Shown here: in pieces, positions 11,101-23,000 of the stretch
How positions within the stretch are numbered: position 1 is the stretch's first letter
How the letters are laid out: each line of letters begins with the position of its first letter
Assembly: GCA_009801015.1 (NCBI GenBank)
Contig: VHZZ01000002.1
Location: 1,153,861 to 1,217,860 of the forward strand
Direction of reading: 5' to 3'
Length of the DNA stretch: 64,000 nt
Source: Silene noctiflora
Lineage: Eukaryota > Streptophyta > Magnoliopsida > Caryophyllales > Caryophyllaceae
The notes under the pieces: model-generated
The model's database searches: none
What the model saw: the letters and a program-made list of their open reading frames with translations, nothing else
What the model was told of the DNA's origin: nothing
Made by a program: the position numbers and the translations under genes

Positions 11101-11110
11101 GGCTGAATGA
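8102..11110 (+). CDS. TRM13: tRNA:m4X modification enzyme TRM13 (2'-O-methyltransferase)
   Basis: TRM13 methylates the 2'-OH of nucleotide 4 in the acceptor stem of tRNA-Gly, tRNA-Pro and tRNA-His, using S-adenosylmethionine. Nine coding exons join in phase: 8102-8178, 8272-8337, 8449-8760, 8862-9120, 9262-9319, 10081-10167, 10347-10478, 10598-10736 and 10891-11110, giving 449 residues. The order of parts is diagnostic. A TRM13-type CCCH finger uses Cys6, Cys17, Cys28 and His31 (CQYWLPKKNRLC). A CHHC finger follows with Cys42, His48, His58 and Cys62. The SAM-binding loop VVEFGAGRGYLTQ is near residue 204, then VGKHLCGPATD, and ATCCHHLCQW near 317. An upstream in-frame ATG at 8057 probably lies before the leader acceptor, so 8102 is preferred. 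No residue of the expected motifs is missing, and the gene looks functional. All introns have GT-AG borders. Confidence 0.9.
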
Positions 11111-12779
11111 TCTGCCTAAATTTGAACCTATGAGGAGCATAGACTATCATTAGAGATTATTGAACATACTAGTTGGAGCTATGGTCCAATGTTATTGCAG
11201 TGAAGCAAGCGATCACCAGGAAAAGCTTATTTGAAGAAACATGATAGTAATCTCTGACTTATCTGAAGAAACATGATAATAGTCTCAGACTAAGGAGTAT
11301 TTGTCGTGGTTTATGACTTTTTCGTCACGACCTTCATATCTGTTACTTTAACAAGCAGGTCTTGGTGCGTAATCTTCCATGTGAGACGGAGGAAGAGTTC
11401 AAAGGTGCATGCTTCTTGCAGTTGTTTTTTCATGTCGAATATTCTTGATTATCAGACATTTCATTGAGCAAGAAATGTGGTGACATTGGCTTCAAAATTT
11501 TGCCTGTGGGACGTGAGCATATTATCTCGGTCTTTTTGAGTTCCGTATTTTCCTATTCTAAATCTCAATTATCGCAGCCTAGATACTATTGATTTTTCAA
11601 AGGTATTCATTCTGTCATTTCAAAAGGTAGCTTAGGTCATGTATATTGAGTGTTTGGAATACTATTTTTGTCATTTTGTACAATATACCACATTTAATTT
11701 AGTGCACCAACATCCTTTGGTGATTCTCTGATTCTCAATTTTCTATTTCTTCTACATATAAGCCCTGTCTTTGTTCTTCTGTTTGCTGTTATACTGCAGA
11801 AGTAATGTTGACCTGAAGTATGGGAATCATTTCTAAAATATTCGTAGGTTTTACAGATGTGACCTTGCAGCTCAGTCGACCCTTCTCAATATCAGTAAGC
11901 CTCTCTAAATCTTACCACATTTCCGTATTTTTTTTTCTCCTGTATCCTTGGATATGTGGGATCAATCCTCCTAGTTATGTGCTTTGGCAAAATCTAGAGT
12001 GTCATTTCTGGGAGATGGTCATCATGTTGAGTTCATCCTCGAGTATTTGATCTGAAGGTTATGCAAGGGAAAATGTTGCCTCAACGAAGGAATAATTTGT
12101 TGGGTGATCTAATCGAGTTTGGAACTGGCAGGATTATTCAACACACATTGGATGATTACTCGGTTACTGTTGGCATGTACATGGTTATTAAAGCTCAGTT
12201 ACTTGTGTTTAGGAACTGTTGTAAACTCGCAACAGTCAATGTAATAATAGCATGATTCAACGAACCACGTTGTAGGAAAACAGCCGTTGTAACTTGTAAG
12301 CTTACAATGGTCTAAAATGAGACTTCCAGTTGGCTTACACAGAGTCAAGCTCAATCCATGTATGCATAATACTTTAGTTCAGCTTCATTCAGTTCAGTTC
12401 AATCAGTTCATTTGAATTCAGCTCTTTTTTGTCAAAAAGAAGACGGCCGAACAGTTTGACACAAGTGGTTTGATGCAAAAAGCAGTAATTAAATAAGGAG
12501 GATTACGTGAGTTTAGCCGAAAAAGAGGGCGTGGTGGGAATCTGATGTGTAGGCTCCAATATGACGGCCCATGCATATACGTCCCTGTCCAAATAAATTG
12601 ATTGATGATACAATAGGTTGATTTAAGACAGATATATCGTTTTAAGAATAAACGGCTCAAATAATCTCCATTTGTATAAATAAAACAAATATTTTGCTAA
12701 TCTCAATGCATTTTAGTTTTTTCTTAAGACGGATATATACATGTCATAATAAGAATTTGCGTTGATGATAAGAAGCTAG
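11111..12779. other. TRM13 3' region and spacer
   Basis: The first few hundred bases are probably TRM13 3' UTR. Short open stretches occur (11361-11429 and 12061-12255) but none belongs to a family I recognise and none has exon partners. No transposon ends were found. Confidence 0.4.
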
Positions 12780-13160
12780 CTAGGTAGCACGGACACTCCT
12801 CCTAATCAGCCGTCCCGTGTCGGACACGACACTCATCGGAGACACGCCGGACACGCCTAAATGTGTCGGATACCAATAAATGAGGAATGAGATGTCGAAA
12901 GACTTAAAAAGATTCATTAGAAGACGGATTTTAGTGAGAAATGAGAATAAGTTTTAGTCAAAGTCAAATTTCAGCTTCAATTATTTAAATTTAATATCAA
13001 ATATATTTATAAAAATAGAATGATACGTTAATTTTAACTATAAATATTTATTTTATTAAATTTAAATAACGTGTCCCGTGTCCTAAATTTTATGGGATGA
13101 CATGTCACGTGTCTGTGTCGTATCCGTGTCAATGTCCGTGTCCGTTTTGGTGCTACCTAG
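12780..13160. mobile_element. hAT-like MITE with perfect 8-bp duplication
   Basis: The element starts CTAGGTAGCACGGACAC and ends GTGCTACCTAG, an 11-bp perfect terminal inverted repeat. It is flanked on both sides by GAAGCTAG (12772-12779 and 13161-13168). The interior is rich in GTGTCCGTGTC-like repeats on both strands. An 8-bp duplication suggests the hAT superfamily. Length is 381 bp with no coding capacity. Confidence 0.8.
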
Positions 13161-13204
13161 GAAGCTAGTAAGCTACACCCTCGCTCCTGTTTTGAACTTT
13201 AGCA

Positions 13205-13358
13205 GTTAGACAGCCGCATGGATCTCTATTTTCTAGTGAGAGATTATTATCTTTAACTACATTCTTAATAAACCATTTTATCGTATGCTTTTGTGTTTCT
13301 CCTAATCTTTTGTCATATTTACTCGATACTCGTGCTATTTGTTAGACAGCCGCATGGA
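13205..13358. repeat. 18-bp direct repeat GTTAGACAGCCGCATGGA
   Basis: The identical 18-mer occurs at 13205-13222 and 13341-13358. The 118 bp between holds nothing I recognise. The second copy abuts the family-A-related MITE. Confidence 0.7.
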
Positions 13359-13524
13359 CGTATCCGTCACAAATGAGAAGACGGGTACCACTTTTACTCA
13401 CAAAAGACCCATGAGAGGAGAGAGGAAAACAAGTGAAGGGGTGCCCCCACCTTTTGCTTTATTCGTTTTGTGAGTGGCATTACCTGTCACAAATACCGAC
13501 CCGTCACAAGGGAGACGCTTTGTA
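13357..13524 (+). mobile_element. MITE related to family A (short variant)
   Basis: It shares with family A the internal TATCCGTCACAAATGAGAAG, a central GTGAG-rich inverted region and the right end CACAAGGGAGACGCTTTGT, but the sequence between is different. It is a subfamily or a diverged relative. Its right end touches the hAT-like element at 13533. Confidence 0.55.
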
Positions 13525-13532
13525 GCTTCAAA

Positions 13533-13736
13533 TAGTGACGTAGCCACTTTATGAGCAATGGGGTCTTGACTCTTGAGAGTTGAGACTCCATATATTTTTG
13601 TAAATTTATCGTACCGTATGCTTGTATATATATGTACAATTGTATTGAATTTTTACTCACAAACCCCTCTATTTTATGGGTGGTTCTTAAATTTACGTTA
13701 AGACCCCAGTGATCAAATTTTCTGGCTACGCTACTG
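13533..13736. mobile_element. hAT-like MITE (GACGTAGCCA ends)
   Basis: The left end TAGTGACGTAGCCA and right end TGGCTACGCTACTG are inverted repeats. The flanks GCTTCAAA (13525) and ACTTCAAA (13737) match at seven of eight bases, an 8-bp hAT-type duplication. A second inner inverted pair (GGGGTCTTGA and TTAAGACCCC) extends the symmetry. Confidence 0.65.
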
Positions 13737-13744
13737 ACTTCAAA

Positions 13745-14578
13745 CGTCCATTTTCGCGCCTCTCCCTGCAGCTTTATGAAAATTATAAAATGGAAAAATA
13801 TTAAGATCTACTCGTATAGTCGGATATTAAGTCTTAAATTAAAATAGCAAAGATTAATTATGAGTTGTTACCAAGAGGGGCACACAACTTTCCGTTTTAA
13901 TCATAGTAGTGTTGCATATATACCATAAAGAGTGAAGCAGATTAATGAGATGAGAGTTTTTACCACTCACACCAGCCAACTTTGGTAATCTATGTACATC
14001 ACATTCCAACACACTTTTTCACAAACAATGGCTAATCAAACCTCATGTATATTATTAATCACGGTGTTATTTGGGTCGGTTTAATCACGTTCTTAATTAT
14101 CTGGTTCAACTAAAAAGTCTAATATATAAATAAACACGTCCGATAATGAAACTTAATGAAATGCAAGCACGAACTAAAAAATAGCTCAAAAACTTCGCAA
14201 TCAGGAAAGAGTTAAAGTAGCACATATATATATATAATCAACTTATACAAACATGCAAAATATATACGCATGATATGAATACTAATTAATTAAGTGATTG
14301 CATTGCATAGTTGGCATTATTTGCATGGCAAACAATAATAATAAGAGATAATAATAATGAAAAGAGACAAAATAATGGTGGAAATTTGTACACGAAAAAT
14401 ACATCAGCTCGTTATTTTGTAAAATCATGACAATTTCACATGCTTCCAATTATAATAATAATATAATAATAATATGTGGCATAGTTTTACGTACAACTCT
14501 ATGCCCACATTCATCTTCTATTGCACACATTCATTCAAGTATTATTTATTTAACTCGTTTTAATCTTAAAATTAAATT
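13745..14578. other. Intergenic, no gene seen
   Basis: AT-rich spacer with short TA and AAT microsatellite stretches (14224-14234 and about 14448-14473). I see no supported gene or element. Confidence 0.45.
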
Positions 14579-14587
14579 GATAATGCC

Positions 14588-15034
14588 AATATTATTAGGA
14601 TCGGGATTCTACTTTGGATCGATGGGGAATGTAGGATCGAATCGATAGAATCGGATCGTAGGATCGTAAGATTCTACAAACTCACTAAATATAATTTTTT
14701 ATTTGGTAAAAACATATAATTGAAGATCAAAACACTTATCTATTAATATTTATTCATAAAATATTGGTAATTAATAGTTTTAGTATTATTGTATGAACAT
14801 GTTTCTACAACTTATACGAAATTTTGGTTTTATGGGGTCATTATATAATAATATATATTAAATTTTTATTGGATCGTAAAATCGTAGGATCGTGTTATGA
14901 TCCTATCTCTATAAATTTTCAAATTAATAGGATCTTAAGATTCTACAACCCTGATAGAATCGTAGGATCCAGGATCGGTCAAATATTTTCGGATCGTAAA
15001 ATCGTTGGATCGAATCGCGATTCTGACAACAATG
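14588..15034. mobile_element. MULE-type MITE (GGATCGGGATT family), copy 1
   Basis: Inverted ends AATATTATTAGGATCGGGAT and ATCGCGATTCTGACAACAAT are flanked by a perfect 9-bp duplication GATAATGCC (14579-14587 and 15035-15043). The interior repeats GGATCGTAGGATCG on both strands. It is 447 bp and non-coding. A second, 3'-truncated copy lies at 50252. Confidence 0.8.
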
Positions 15035-15256
15035 GATAATGCCCGTTTTAAGAGAGATAATGAAGAAATGCCTATATAGGGAATTTTTTTTTCAAGAGAT
15101 TCTATAAAGCAATTTATTTTGAATAAGAAAAGAGTAGGAAAAGGGATATATAGGGGACATAATTAATACTATATAATCCAAAAATTAGGACGATAATATT
15201 GTTTGGCTTTAGTCTTTATAGGGATCGGTGAAAAAGAAATATAATAGTAAAATATA

Positions 15257-15440
15257 GGGTAATGATAAATACAATCCTAAGGGCTGTATTTAAGAGCTAA
15301 AATACTTTCCAAAATGGAATTAAATTAGGAATTTATGACACAATTACGCGTAAATTGATGTCATTAATGCTTGATTTAAGTTTTTCTTTCCTTTTTTGGT
15401 CCCTTAAATACAGTCCTTAGGGTTGTATTTATCATTTTCC
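15257..15440. mobile_element. MULE-type MITE with perfect 9-bp duplication
   Basis: The inverted ends are about 38 bp long (GGTAATGATAAATACAATCC against GGTTGTATTTATCATTTTCC). Both sides carry TAAAATATA (15248-15256 and 15441-15449). At 184 bp and with well preserved ends it looks young. Confidence 0.85.
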
Positions 15441-15776
15441 TAAAATATATGGTGGTTGTTCTAGAAAAGCAAAAAGGAATAAACAAGGATGATGCATGTT
15501 TGTGTTTAAAGCGTAATTGTATATTTGCATGCACGCAATTACTGAATTACACATCATATTATTTAACTTTAATCTTTCTCAAAGTGCTTTGTTGCATGTT
15601 TGTGTTGCTTTTGTGTATGATCGTGTACATACCTCTCCATTTCTGTCGCCAATCCACCCTCCATTATTTACTATCTTCTTATTACCACATTATTCTTGTC
15701 CTGCTTTATAGCATGTCTATTTTATTATTCTTAATAATTGAAAATTCAAAAGCAAATTTAGTGTATATATCTGCAC

Positions 15777-16404
15777 AGAGGCGGTTCTAAGATTTGATAG
15801 AAGAGGGTGCGTAAAAATCTTTAACAATGAAAATATCGAGTTATATGAAAAATAATACTCCCTCTTATTCTCAATAACCTTCCCTCTTTCCTTTTTCATC
15901 TATTCACAATACCTTCCCTCTTTCCTTATTTAGTAAAGTTTTATACATATTTTAATCAACTCACCTCACAACAATACCCCACAATATCAATACTTTATCT
16001 TATTTTAATCACCTCACCCCACAATAATACTTATTTTAATCACCTTATCTCACAATAATACCCCACAATACCTTCCCTCTCTCCAATTACTTCACCCTAC
16101 CACAATATTTTACCTTATTTAATTCAAACACCCTTAATTCTCGTGTCACCCATGAACAGAGAGTGTTATTCAGAATAGGAGGGAGTATTGTTTAGTTGGA
16201 CAAAATGTATGATATATAACATTAAATAAAAATTGTTCAATATAAGGATAAAACCCATTACCTATAACTAAAAAATACACTTAATAACCACTAGACCCAC
16301 ATAACTTATGTGCTACTCTACTAAAGAACACTGTAATTATTTTTCGGAAAAGGGAGTGCAGATGAACCCCCTGCACCCCCGCCAAAAACGCCAATGTATC
16401 TGCA
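15777..16404. mobile_element. Possible hAT-like element split by a Stowaway
   Basis: The left side has CAGAGGCGGTTCTAAGATTTG followed by GAAGAGGGTGCG. The right side has CCCCCTGCACCCCCGCC, roughly its complement. Between them lies the Stowaway-like element at 15857-16185. The terminal match is weak, so the outer element is tentative. Confidence 0.35.
15857..16185. mobile_element. Stowaway-like MITE rich in CTCACCCCACAA repeats
   Basis: The ends CTCCCTCTTATTCTCAATA and TTCAGAATAGGAGGGAG lie between TA dinucleotides. The interior repeats ACCTTCCCTCTTTCC and CACCTCACCCCACAATAA units, so part of the 329 bp is a degenerate direct repeat. Confidence 0.7.
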
Positions 16405-17729
16405 TGCATACTACTTCGTAAGATATATATATTATGAGTAGTCTTGGCAAAATTGGTTCGATCTGACATTAGAATTTGACCTCTCTAAAAAACATGATAG
16501 TAAATGACTCGAAATAATCGAACTCAAAGTGACCTGACTCATGTGAAACCTAAATTGTATTCACACGAAACTACCAAAAACTAGTTATCTCGGTCAAAGT
16601 TAAAGACAGTAAATAAATAGTGGTATGAATTCTTACCGTACTTTTGTTTTCTTATTGACACGTGTCAATCAAGACTCAAGAGTCAACTATTCTACGAATT
16701 CTTACCGTACTGTACAGTATGGAGTATTAATACGATCCTGATTAAGACGGAAATTTTTGATGGGTATGAAACTGAATAATGGATTTAATTAAGGGAAACG
16801 ATGTTACATAATACATATACAAGATGAGATAGGGTGGAAGATGTATATATAGTATATACCACGTATGTACGAGGAGTATTAGTTTTTACCTAATCTTATG
16901 AGTGTTAATGACAGTGGCGGAGCTAGGATTTGAATTTAGGGGGGCGAAATTTTTTAGGGGGAGCAGATGGGTTATAAAACTAATAATATAAGGGACACTC
17001 GAAAAAAAAATTCGAAAAATTTAACTAAAAACTTGGAAAAATTATAATGAGTAGAGCTATAATTAAGCGGGTTGGTGTATGGGATCCGAGTTGCTTCGAA
17101 TTATTTGCTTATTTATGTTTAAGATATTCATTTTGGAGCTAATTCACATGCAACTTAAAATTTTATTGATCATCATTATAATTTGGTACTTGCATATAAA
17201 AGATATAATGTTGAGATAAATTGAAAAGAGGAGAATAATAACTTGATGCCGAAGAAAAAACTATTCCATGCTATAGAATAAGACAGTGAGTACATGATAA
17301 TTTATCAGAAAATTGGATAATGTGTATTATTAATTAGTTAGTCTCTTTTAGGACGCATATATCTATTTTATAGCCAAAACGGATTAAATATTATACTCTT
17401 TATTATTTAGATAAATGTAGGACTAATATTCTTTTGTCATTAAACTATGCAAGTAGGTACTACTTAATCCCTTTTATCTATAAAAGGGATATTTAAGAAG
17501 AATTTGCAATTATTAAGTTATGGTTTAAAAATAATTAAAATGGACCTTAAAAAATGGGACCATGAATGAATTAGGGCGCCACCGGTTGCACCCTCTCACA
17601 TACATCCATTATTATAGGGGTCCCCACATATTGTATCCAAAAGGATAATATAAAGATTGGGTGTCACCGGAGGCGCCAATTCATTTTCGTATATCATGAG
17701 CTCCTACTACAAGACTACAATAATAATAC
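16405..17729. other. Intergenic upstream of WRKY
   Basis: A truncated CAGTGGCGGAGCTAGGATTT end at about 16913-17000 is the 5' part of a hAT-type MITE. The rest shows no supported feature. This stretch lies 0.4-1.7 kb upstream of the WRKY start and could include its distal promoter. Confidence 0.4.
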
Positions 17730-17892
17730 ACAAATTCTCATTGAAGACGGACATTATCCGTCACAAACTGAAGATGGATAGTGCCCCTCTCACAATATGC
17801 AAGTGGCACCAAATATGGATGCTCCATTTTACATCCACTTGTCCTCCCACTTGCTTTATTGTGAGAGAGACACTATCCGTCTTCAACTTGTA
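17730..17892 (+). mobile_element. MULE-type MITE, family A, copy 3 (3' truncated)
   Basis: It begins ACAAATTCTCATTGAAGACG like the other copies and runs through the CACTATCCGTCTTCAACTTG block, but stops before the CGTCACAAGCAAG end. It lies about 250 bp upstream of the WRKY ATG, so inside its proximal promoter. Confidence 0.7.
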
Positions 17893-18011
17893 ATAATAAT
17901 AGCATACATAGGTAGGTGTTGGTCTGGCTTCGGCTTTGGCCATGTAGTTGTAGTCCTAAATCCTAGAAGTAATACCCAACCCTCTCTCGTTCTCAAGTCC
18001 CTTTCATTTTC

Positions 18012-18049
18012 ATCCCTTTCTTTCTTTCTTTCTCTCTCTCTCTCTTTTA
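18012..18049 (+). promoter_or_regulatory. CT-rich leader tract of the WRKY gene
   Basis: A pyrimidine tract of TTTC then TC repeats lies about 100 bp before the ATG. Such (CT)n tracts are common in plant 5' UTRs. No clear TATA box precedes it. Confidence 0.4.
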
Positions 18050-18139
18050 ACTCTATATTTATCATCTCTCTAATTTAATACACTTCAACTAAGGTTGTAG
18101 ACAAAGAATCTTCCTTTGTTAAAATAAGCAGCAGTGAAG

Positions 18140-20063
18140 ATGGAGAGTTTGATAGGAGGAGGAGGAGGAGGAGGAGGAGGAGGAGGAGAAGGAGAAGGAG
18201 GAGGAGGAGCTTCTTTAAATTATGATTATTTTACAGATAATCACTCTTTATTATCTTCAAGTTTAGGTCTTGACTCTGAAATATTATCATCTGGGTTTAT
18301 GGAGTTATTAGGTATGCAAGATTTCATTAATTACACTAATACTCCTTCTCTATTTGATGATGTTAATCATACTTATATTATTACTACTACTAATAATCAT
18401 AATAATAATAATGATGATGATGAGGTTTTTACTCCTTCCCTGGACATTATTGCACCTGATAATAATAATAATAATAGTATCCAAAATGTTAATCCAGAAA
18501 CAAGTGATCAAGTTCATAATAATCTGCCTACAACACCCAATAATTCTTCTTCTATTTCTACTGCATCTAATGATGATCTGCAGCAGCAAACCCATTCTTC
18601 TGATGAACATGATCAGCAACAAACTTTAGTCAAACAGTAAGTTTTCCACTCTTCCTTTTCCTCTTTTTTTTTTTTGGTTTGAAGAGCGTATTAACTTAAG
18701 ACGGTCTTAAACAAGAACGGGTGATATATTGAAGTTAAAGAATCAAACTTTTGGGGTTATTTGATAGATATAAGAGATACCCAGTTGAATAGAGTCTGAA
18801 TGCTAAAATGGGTACTTTTTATTTTGAGAATTAAAGTCATATATGATACAATGTTGAAGTTGTAAAATGAGAGAAAAGAGATCTTCATTTGGATTTATAT
18901 TAAAGATTTGTTGGTCCCAATTTTGATGTATGGTCCTTGTTTAGTGCATCATTTAATAATGCTTAAAATTAAATTATTAGTTTATGCTTATTCTGAGATG
19001 TTCTCTGACGGAAGTAGCTTCTATTTTGGTGTTTTAAAAAGAAGGACAAAACCCAAAAAGACAACAACACAGAAAAGGCAGAGAGAGCCAAGAGTTGCAT
19101 TCATGACAAGGAGTGAGGTTGATCATCTTGAGGATGGCTATCGTTGGAGAAAGTATGGCCAAAAAGCTGTCAAAAACAGCCCTTTTCCAAGGTATGTACC
19201 ATTTCCAGTACGGATTCAATACTTGTTCATCTTTTTATGTAACTCTTTCATCAATTTCAGTGTACATTGCTTTCATTCCCCAACTTGTGAGTTGTGAGCT
19301 TTGTTCTTTATACGGAAAATGAGATGGTGCTACCGGGTTTTCTGAGTTGAGTCTCGCTACCATCCTTTAGCATTCAGAATGAGGGGCCAGTAAGATAATA
19401 GACCCTATATAAAGCTTGTGATAGAGTGGTACCGAGACTCAATATTATAAAACTTTTCCGTAGAATGACAATCTATTTTCTTTACTCCCCTACACACAAC
19501 ATCTGTTGTTACCCATAAGGGATCAGAATCATCAGATACAAGATACGGAGTATATAGTTTTCAAAGGACTAATAATGGTCAAAAATCCGATTTAAGTGCA
19601 CCAACAGAAACGTAATTTCACAATGAAAGAAGCATATGAAGGGTATGTTTGATCTATTTAATAAAATGGTGGGGTATTTGTTCAACATTGGAACAGGAGT
19701 TACTTCCGGTGCACCAGCGCAGCGTGTAACGTAAAGAAGAGAGTGGAGAGATCATTCAATGATCCTTCCATAGTTATGACTACATATGAAGGCCAACACA
19801 CTCACCCCTCCGCGGTTGTGCAAGCAACCGCCATTGGTGCAAACACATTGGCCGCCTACGCGCTGCCTATGCAAATCAACTACCCCTATCTCAATAGAAG
19901 CTTGCCTCCTCACTTGAACTATTTTAACAGTTTTACCCCATTGTTGGCTTCCCAAGAGAGGTGCATTACTGGTGGCGCTACTTCACTTAGTGCCTCTATG
20001 CTTACCGACAATGGACTGCTTCAAGATATTATTCCTTCTAGCATCAAGAACGAACATCATTAG
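18140..20063 (+). CDS. WRKY transcription factor, group IIc (WRKY23-like)
   Basis: The protein binds W-box DNA (TTGAC core) in the nucleus. Three exons (18140-18636, 19042-19191 and 19697-20063) join in phase to 337 residues. The N-terminal 165 residues are low-complexity: a glycine run from a GGA repeat, then Asn, Thr and Asp-rich segments with [12 protein letters not shown]. The WRKY domain reads [18 protein letters not shown], then WRKYGQK at residues 201-207. A CX4CX23HXH finger follows (Cys221, Cys226, His250, His252). This spacing and the intron after the PFPR arginine are typical of group IIc. The stretch [19 protein letters not shown] followed by [17 protein letters not shown] is nearest, from memory, to WRKY23; related members such as WRKY48 and WRKY57 are possible, so no symbol is given. 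YYRC is the usual form; here the second Tyr is Phe219. Arabidopsis WRKY23 acts in auxin-linked root development and nematode feeding sites. Confidence 0.9.
18152..18209 (+). repeat. GGA microsatellite coding for poly-Gly
   Basis: GGA units with a few GAA interruptions encode the glycine run near the WRKY N-terminus. It is a likely length-polymorphic site. Confidence 0.75.
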
Positions 20064-23000
20064 ATTATGATAATTACTCCGTATTATGTTTGTTTGTAAT
20101 CTTGGTAGATAACCAGCCTCTAATCCTAGGCAGTGTCTTTTGTACTCTCTAGTAGACAATCCCTTTCAAGTACTTATAACTCCATTGTACATCTTCACTA
20201 ATTAATCACTTAATTTTAGTTGAATTTTGGATTTCTCTAATTTTGCCGTTAATTTATTTACTAGGCTTTCTTAATCTACCAAGGGTTCATATGCACTCGA
20301 TACCCCCTATAAACCCGTAAGCAGAGCTTTCAAATGAATTTGAGAGGTTCGGCTCAAGGGAACAAGCAGTGAATCAAAGAGACGGAAAAGGAAGAGAATG
20401 ATGTTACCGTCAGAGTTAGAGTACATAAAGAAAACTAAAGGTTAGGGCTTTCCGCACACATGATACACAAAAATCTGAGAAAGAGACACACAAGCTTTCG
20501 GTTTAGCATAGTTTGTCAGGGAGCTGCATGAACCTTAATTGTTGCATGCTGAAAATTAAATTATCACGTTTCATCATCACTGCTGATTTATGACCAGTAG
20601 CATTCATGTAAAAACTGTAGCACTATTTTTTTACCTGCAATAATGTCATGTAAACGGTTTTTTCTAACGTGTATCCGAAGAGTACACATGAAGAGTCCGA
20701 ATAAAGAAAGAATCGTTGTTCTAAAAAGAAAAAAGGATTATTTACGCTTTTCTTTTAAATCTCGCAATCTGAAAAAGGTGTAGTGAAAAAGATTTGTATT
20801 CAGATGACTTTAGTTGTTTGAGTGCAATAAAATTTACCCTAAAGTGAGTTGAGGGAAAGAAGAAGAAAGTATAATAAATGGGCAAACCGACCCACGTTTT
20901 AGAGGGTGGGTTAAATGCAAAAGTTTTTTACCAGTTAAGGTGCATGCTGCCTACTTCCGTTCTCTACTCTTCTTTGCCCCGTTCCCTTTTGGAAAATGAG
21001 TTAGCGTCACCGGGTGGCGCCCAATCTCGGCTTTTTCATTCATTGAATGAATGCTCTACATATGCTGTCAATTGCTAAATGTTTATATGTTGGTAACACG
21101 TAAGAGTGAGATTATCGAAGATGTCTTAATTTAATGGTTAATACGAAAATAATATGATAATAAAATTCCGATTTTTTAGATTTTTTTTCCTTATTTAGTT
21201 GTCTTTATGGCGCGCATTACATAGAAAAAAATGTTACATTTATCAATTGAGACTTATCGCTTCAAATGAAACCTATTGTGGCAATTTTAAGTTAATGCGC
21301 ACAAACATTTAGCAATTCTTTAAATAAATGTAATGGATCGCGTTTTAACCTCAACTCGATACAAACTGGTTTACAAATTCTGTATATGAGAACACATCAA
21401 ATCAAGTGTATTCCTAATATCCCCTTAGTCCCTCAGAAATAATAGAAAAAGGGAAACAATTAAGTGTGACGGAGGAAGTATATCGAAATTTATTGGTTAT
21501 GTTCACATGGGTTTCAGGCAAAGTATAGGCAGCTTTCAAATCACATATCAACTACTAGAAATGGACATGAAACTATTGATAATGGAGCAAGTTTAATTGG
21601 CTAAGTTATAAATGGACATTGCTCAAAGATTTGGACTGGCGCATAATTAGGAAAGACCCCAACAATTCAACTGTCACATTGAACAAGCAGACACTACCCA
21701 TCAGTCATTCTTGCCCTACTTTTACATATAATGCCCCATCCAGTTTGGTGGGTAAAGGTATGAAGGTGACACTCATCCCATCGGCGTCCAAAGTCCAAAC
21801 CGCTTTTATGGCTTCCTTTACGCTGAAAAAGATAGACCCTGCAACGAGATGCAAAAAAAGTAACACAGTCTAAGCTGCAAATGATCCATTACTAACCGGA
21901 AAAGAGAACCTTCCTTCTAAAACTACAAGAGAAACATCTGATGTGTACCAAAAAAAAAAGAGACATCTCAGAGATTACGAGATGATAACCTAAACGTAAA
22001 CAGGTAGCAAAACGGAGTAGCTCAGGAGTACTTTATACCTCTGCAATTAACAGATTCTCTGAAGTCTGAACACATCATCTCTTTATTTTCAATATAGATG
22101 TAAGGTTGCAAACATCCAACACCACTACTCCACCGTCTGGGCAGATGCATTCTCTCACATTCTCTAAGAGGGTAGAAACTTGAGATAAATAACATTGAGA
22201 TTAAGCCAAAACATCAGGTAAAAAGGGCAAGGTAGCCGAGATCAACTCCATGGGTTAATGAAACAAAAGAATGTGTTAAGAAACTTCATTTGAGGTAGAA
22301 ATAATCATTGGACGGACTGTGAATGCATTGACAGTGGCTCTGTGAATGCAGGGACAGTGTCGAAATCTTTCTCAATTCATCATACTTTGAACGAAATGGT
22401 CGGGAAAGTAGCAGTTGAATGTGCACAAGAGTTTGATAGGAAGGTATAAAAGCAATCTGAGAAAGTAAATGCCATGCTGTGGTGAATATAGCCATTCAAG
22501 CACTTATCAGTCAAACGCGTGCATGTTTCTGCAATTTGCTCATACCAACCTATAAAGTAGATTATGTTTTGCTCTTTTAACTTTAATGGAAAGCAGTGAG
22601 GAGGTACGGCAGAAGGAAAAGGTTGCCAGGGAATACGGGCAACAACAAGCCAGTTAGGTGACCTTCATGCCGTTGCAACTTATCTTTATCTCTATCATTA
22701 TATGGTTAGGTGACATGAAATTTGGCATTGTAATACTTCCCTTCCCTCAAGGCCTCAAACCTTCTGTTTTCACCCACATGCATCGCTCAACTCATAAACA
22801 AAGGCTGCAGCCAAGCAATATTACTCCATTTTCTGAAATCCCAGCATAAATGAATGTTAAAATTAAGAATTTGCAAGGACATCAGACAGGAATTCAGTGT
22901 GTTTCACGAATAAATAACATACACATCATTCATAGTTGACATGAATATAGTCATATAGATGTCCTAACAGTTATCATGTTTAAATTCAACAATTAGAACC

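Noticed and set aside
11361-11429. Short open stretch reading QVLVRNLPCETEEEF, faintly like the start of an RRM
   Set aside because: It lies in the TRM13 3' region, lacks RNP motifs and has no exon partners.
12061-12255. 64-codon ORF after TRM13
   Set aside because: No family resemblance, no promoter and no splice partners; length is within chance for this composition.
18350-18629. Overlapping ORFs on both strands inside WRKY exon 1
   Set aside because: They are shadows made by AAT and related low-complexity codons of the real frame.
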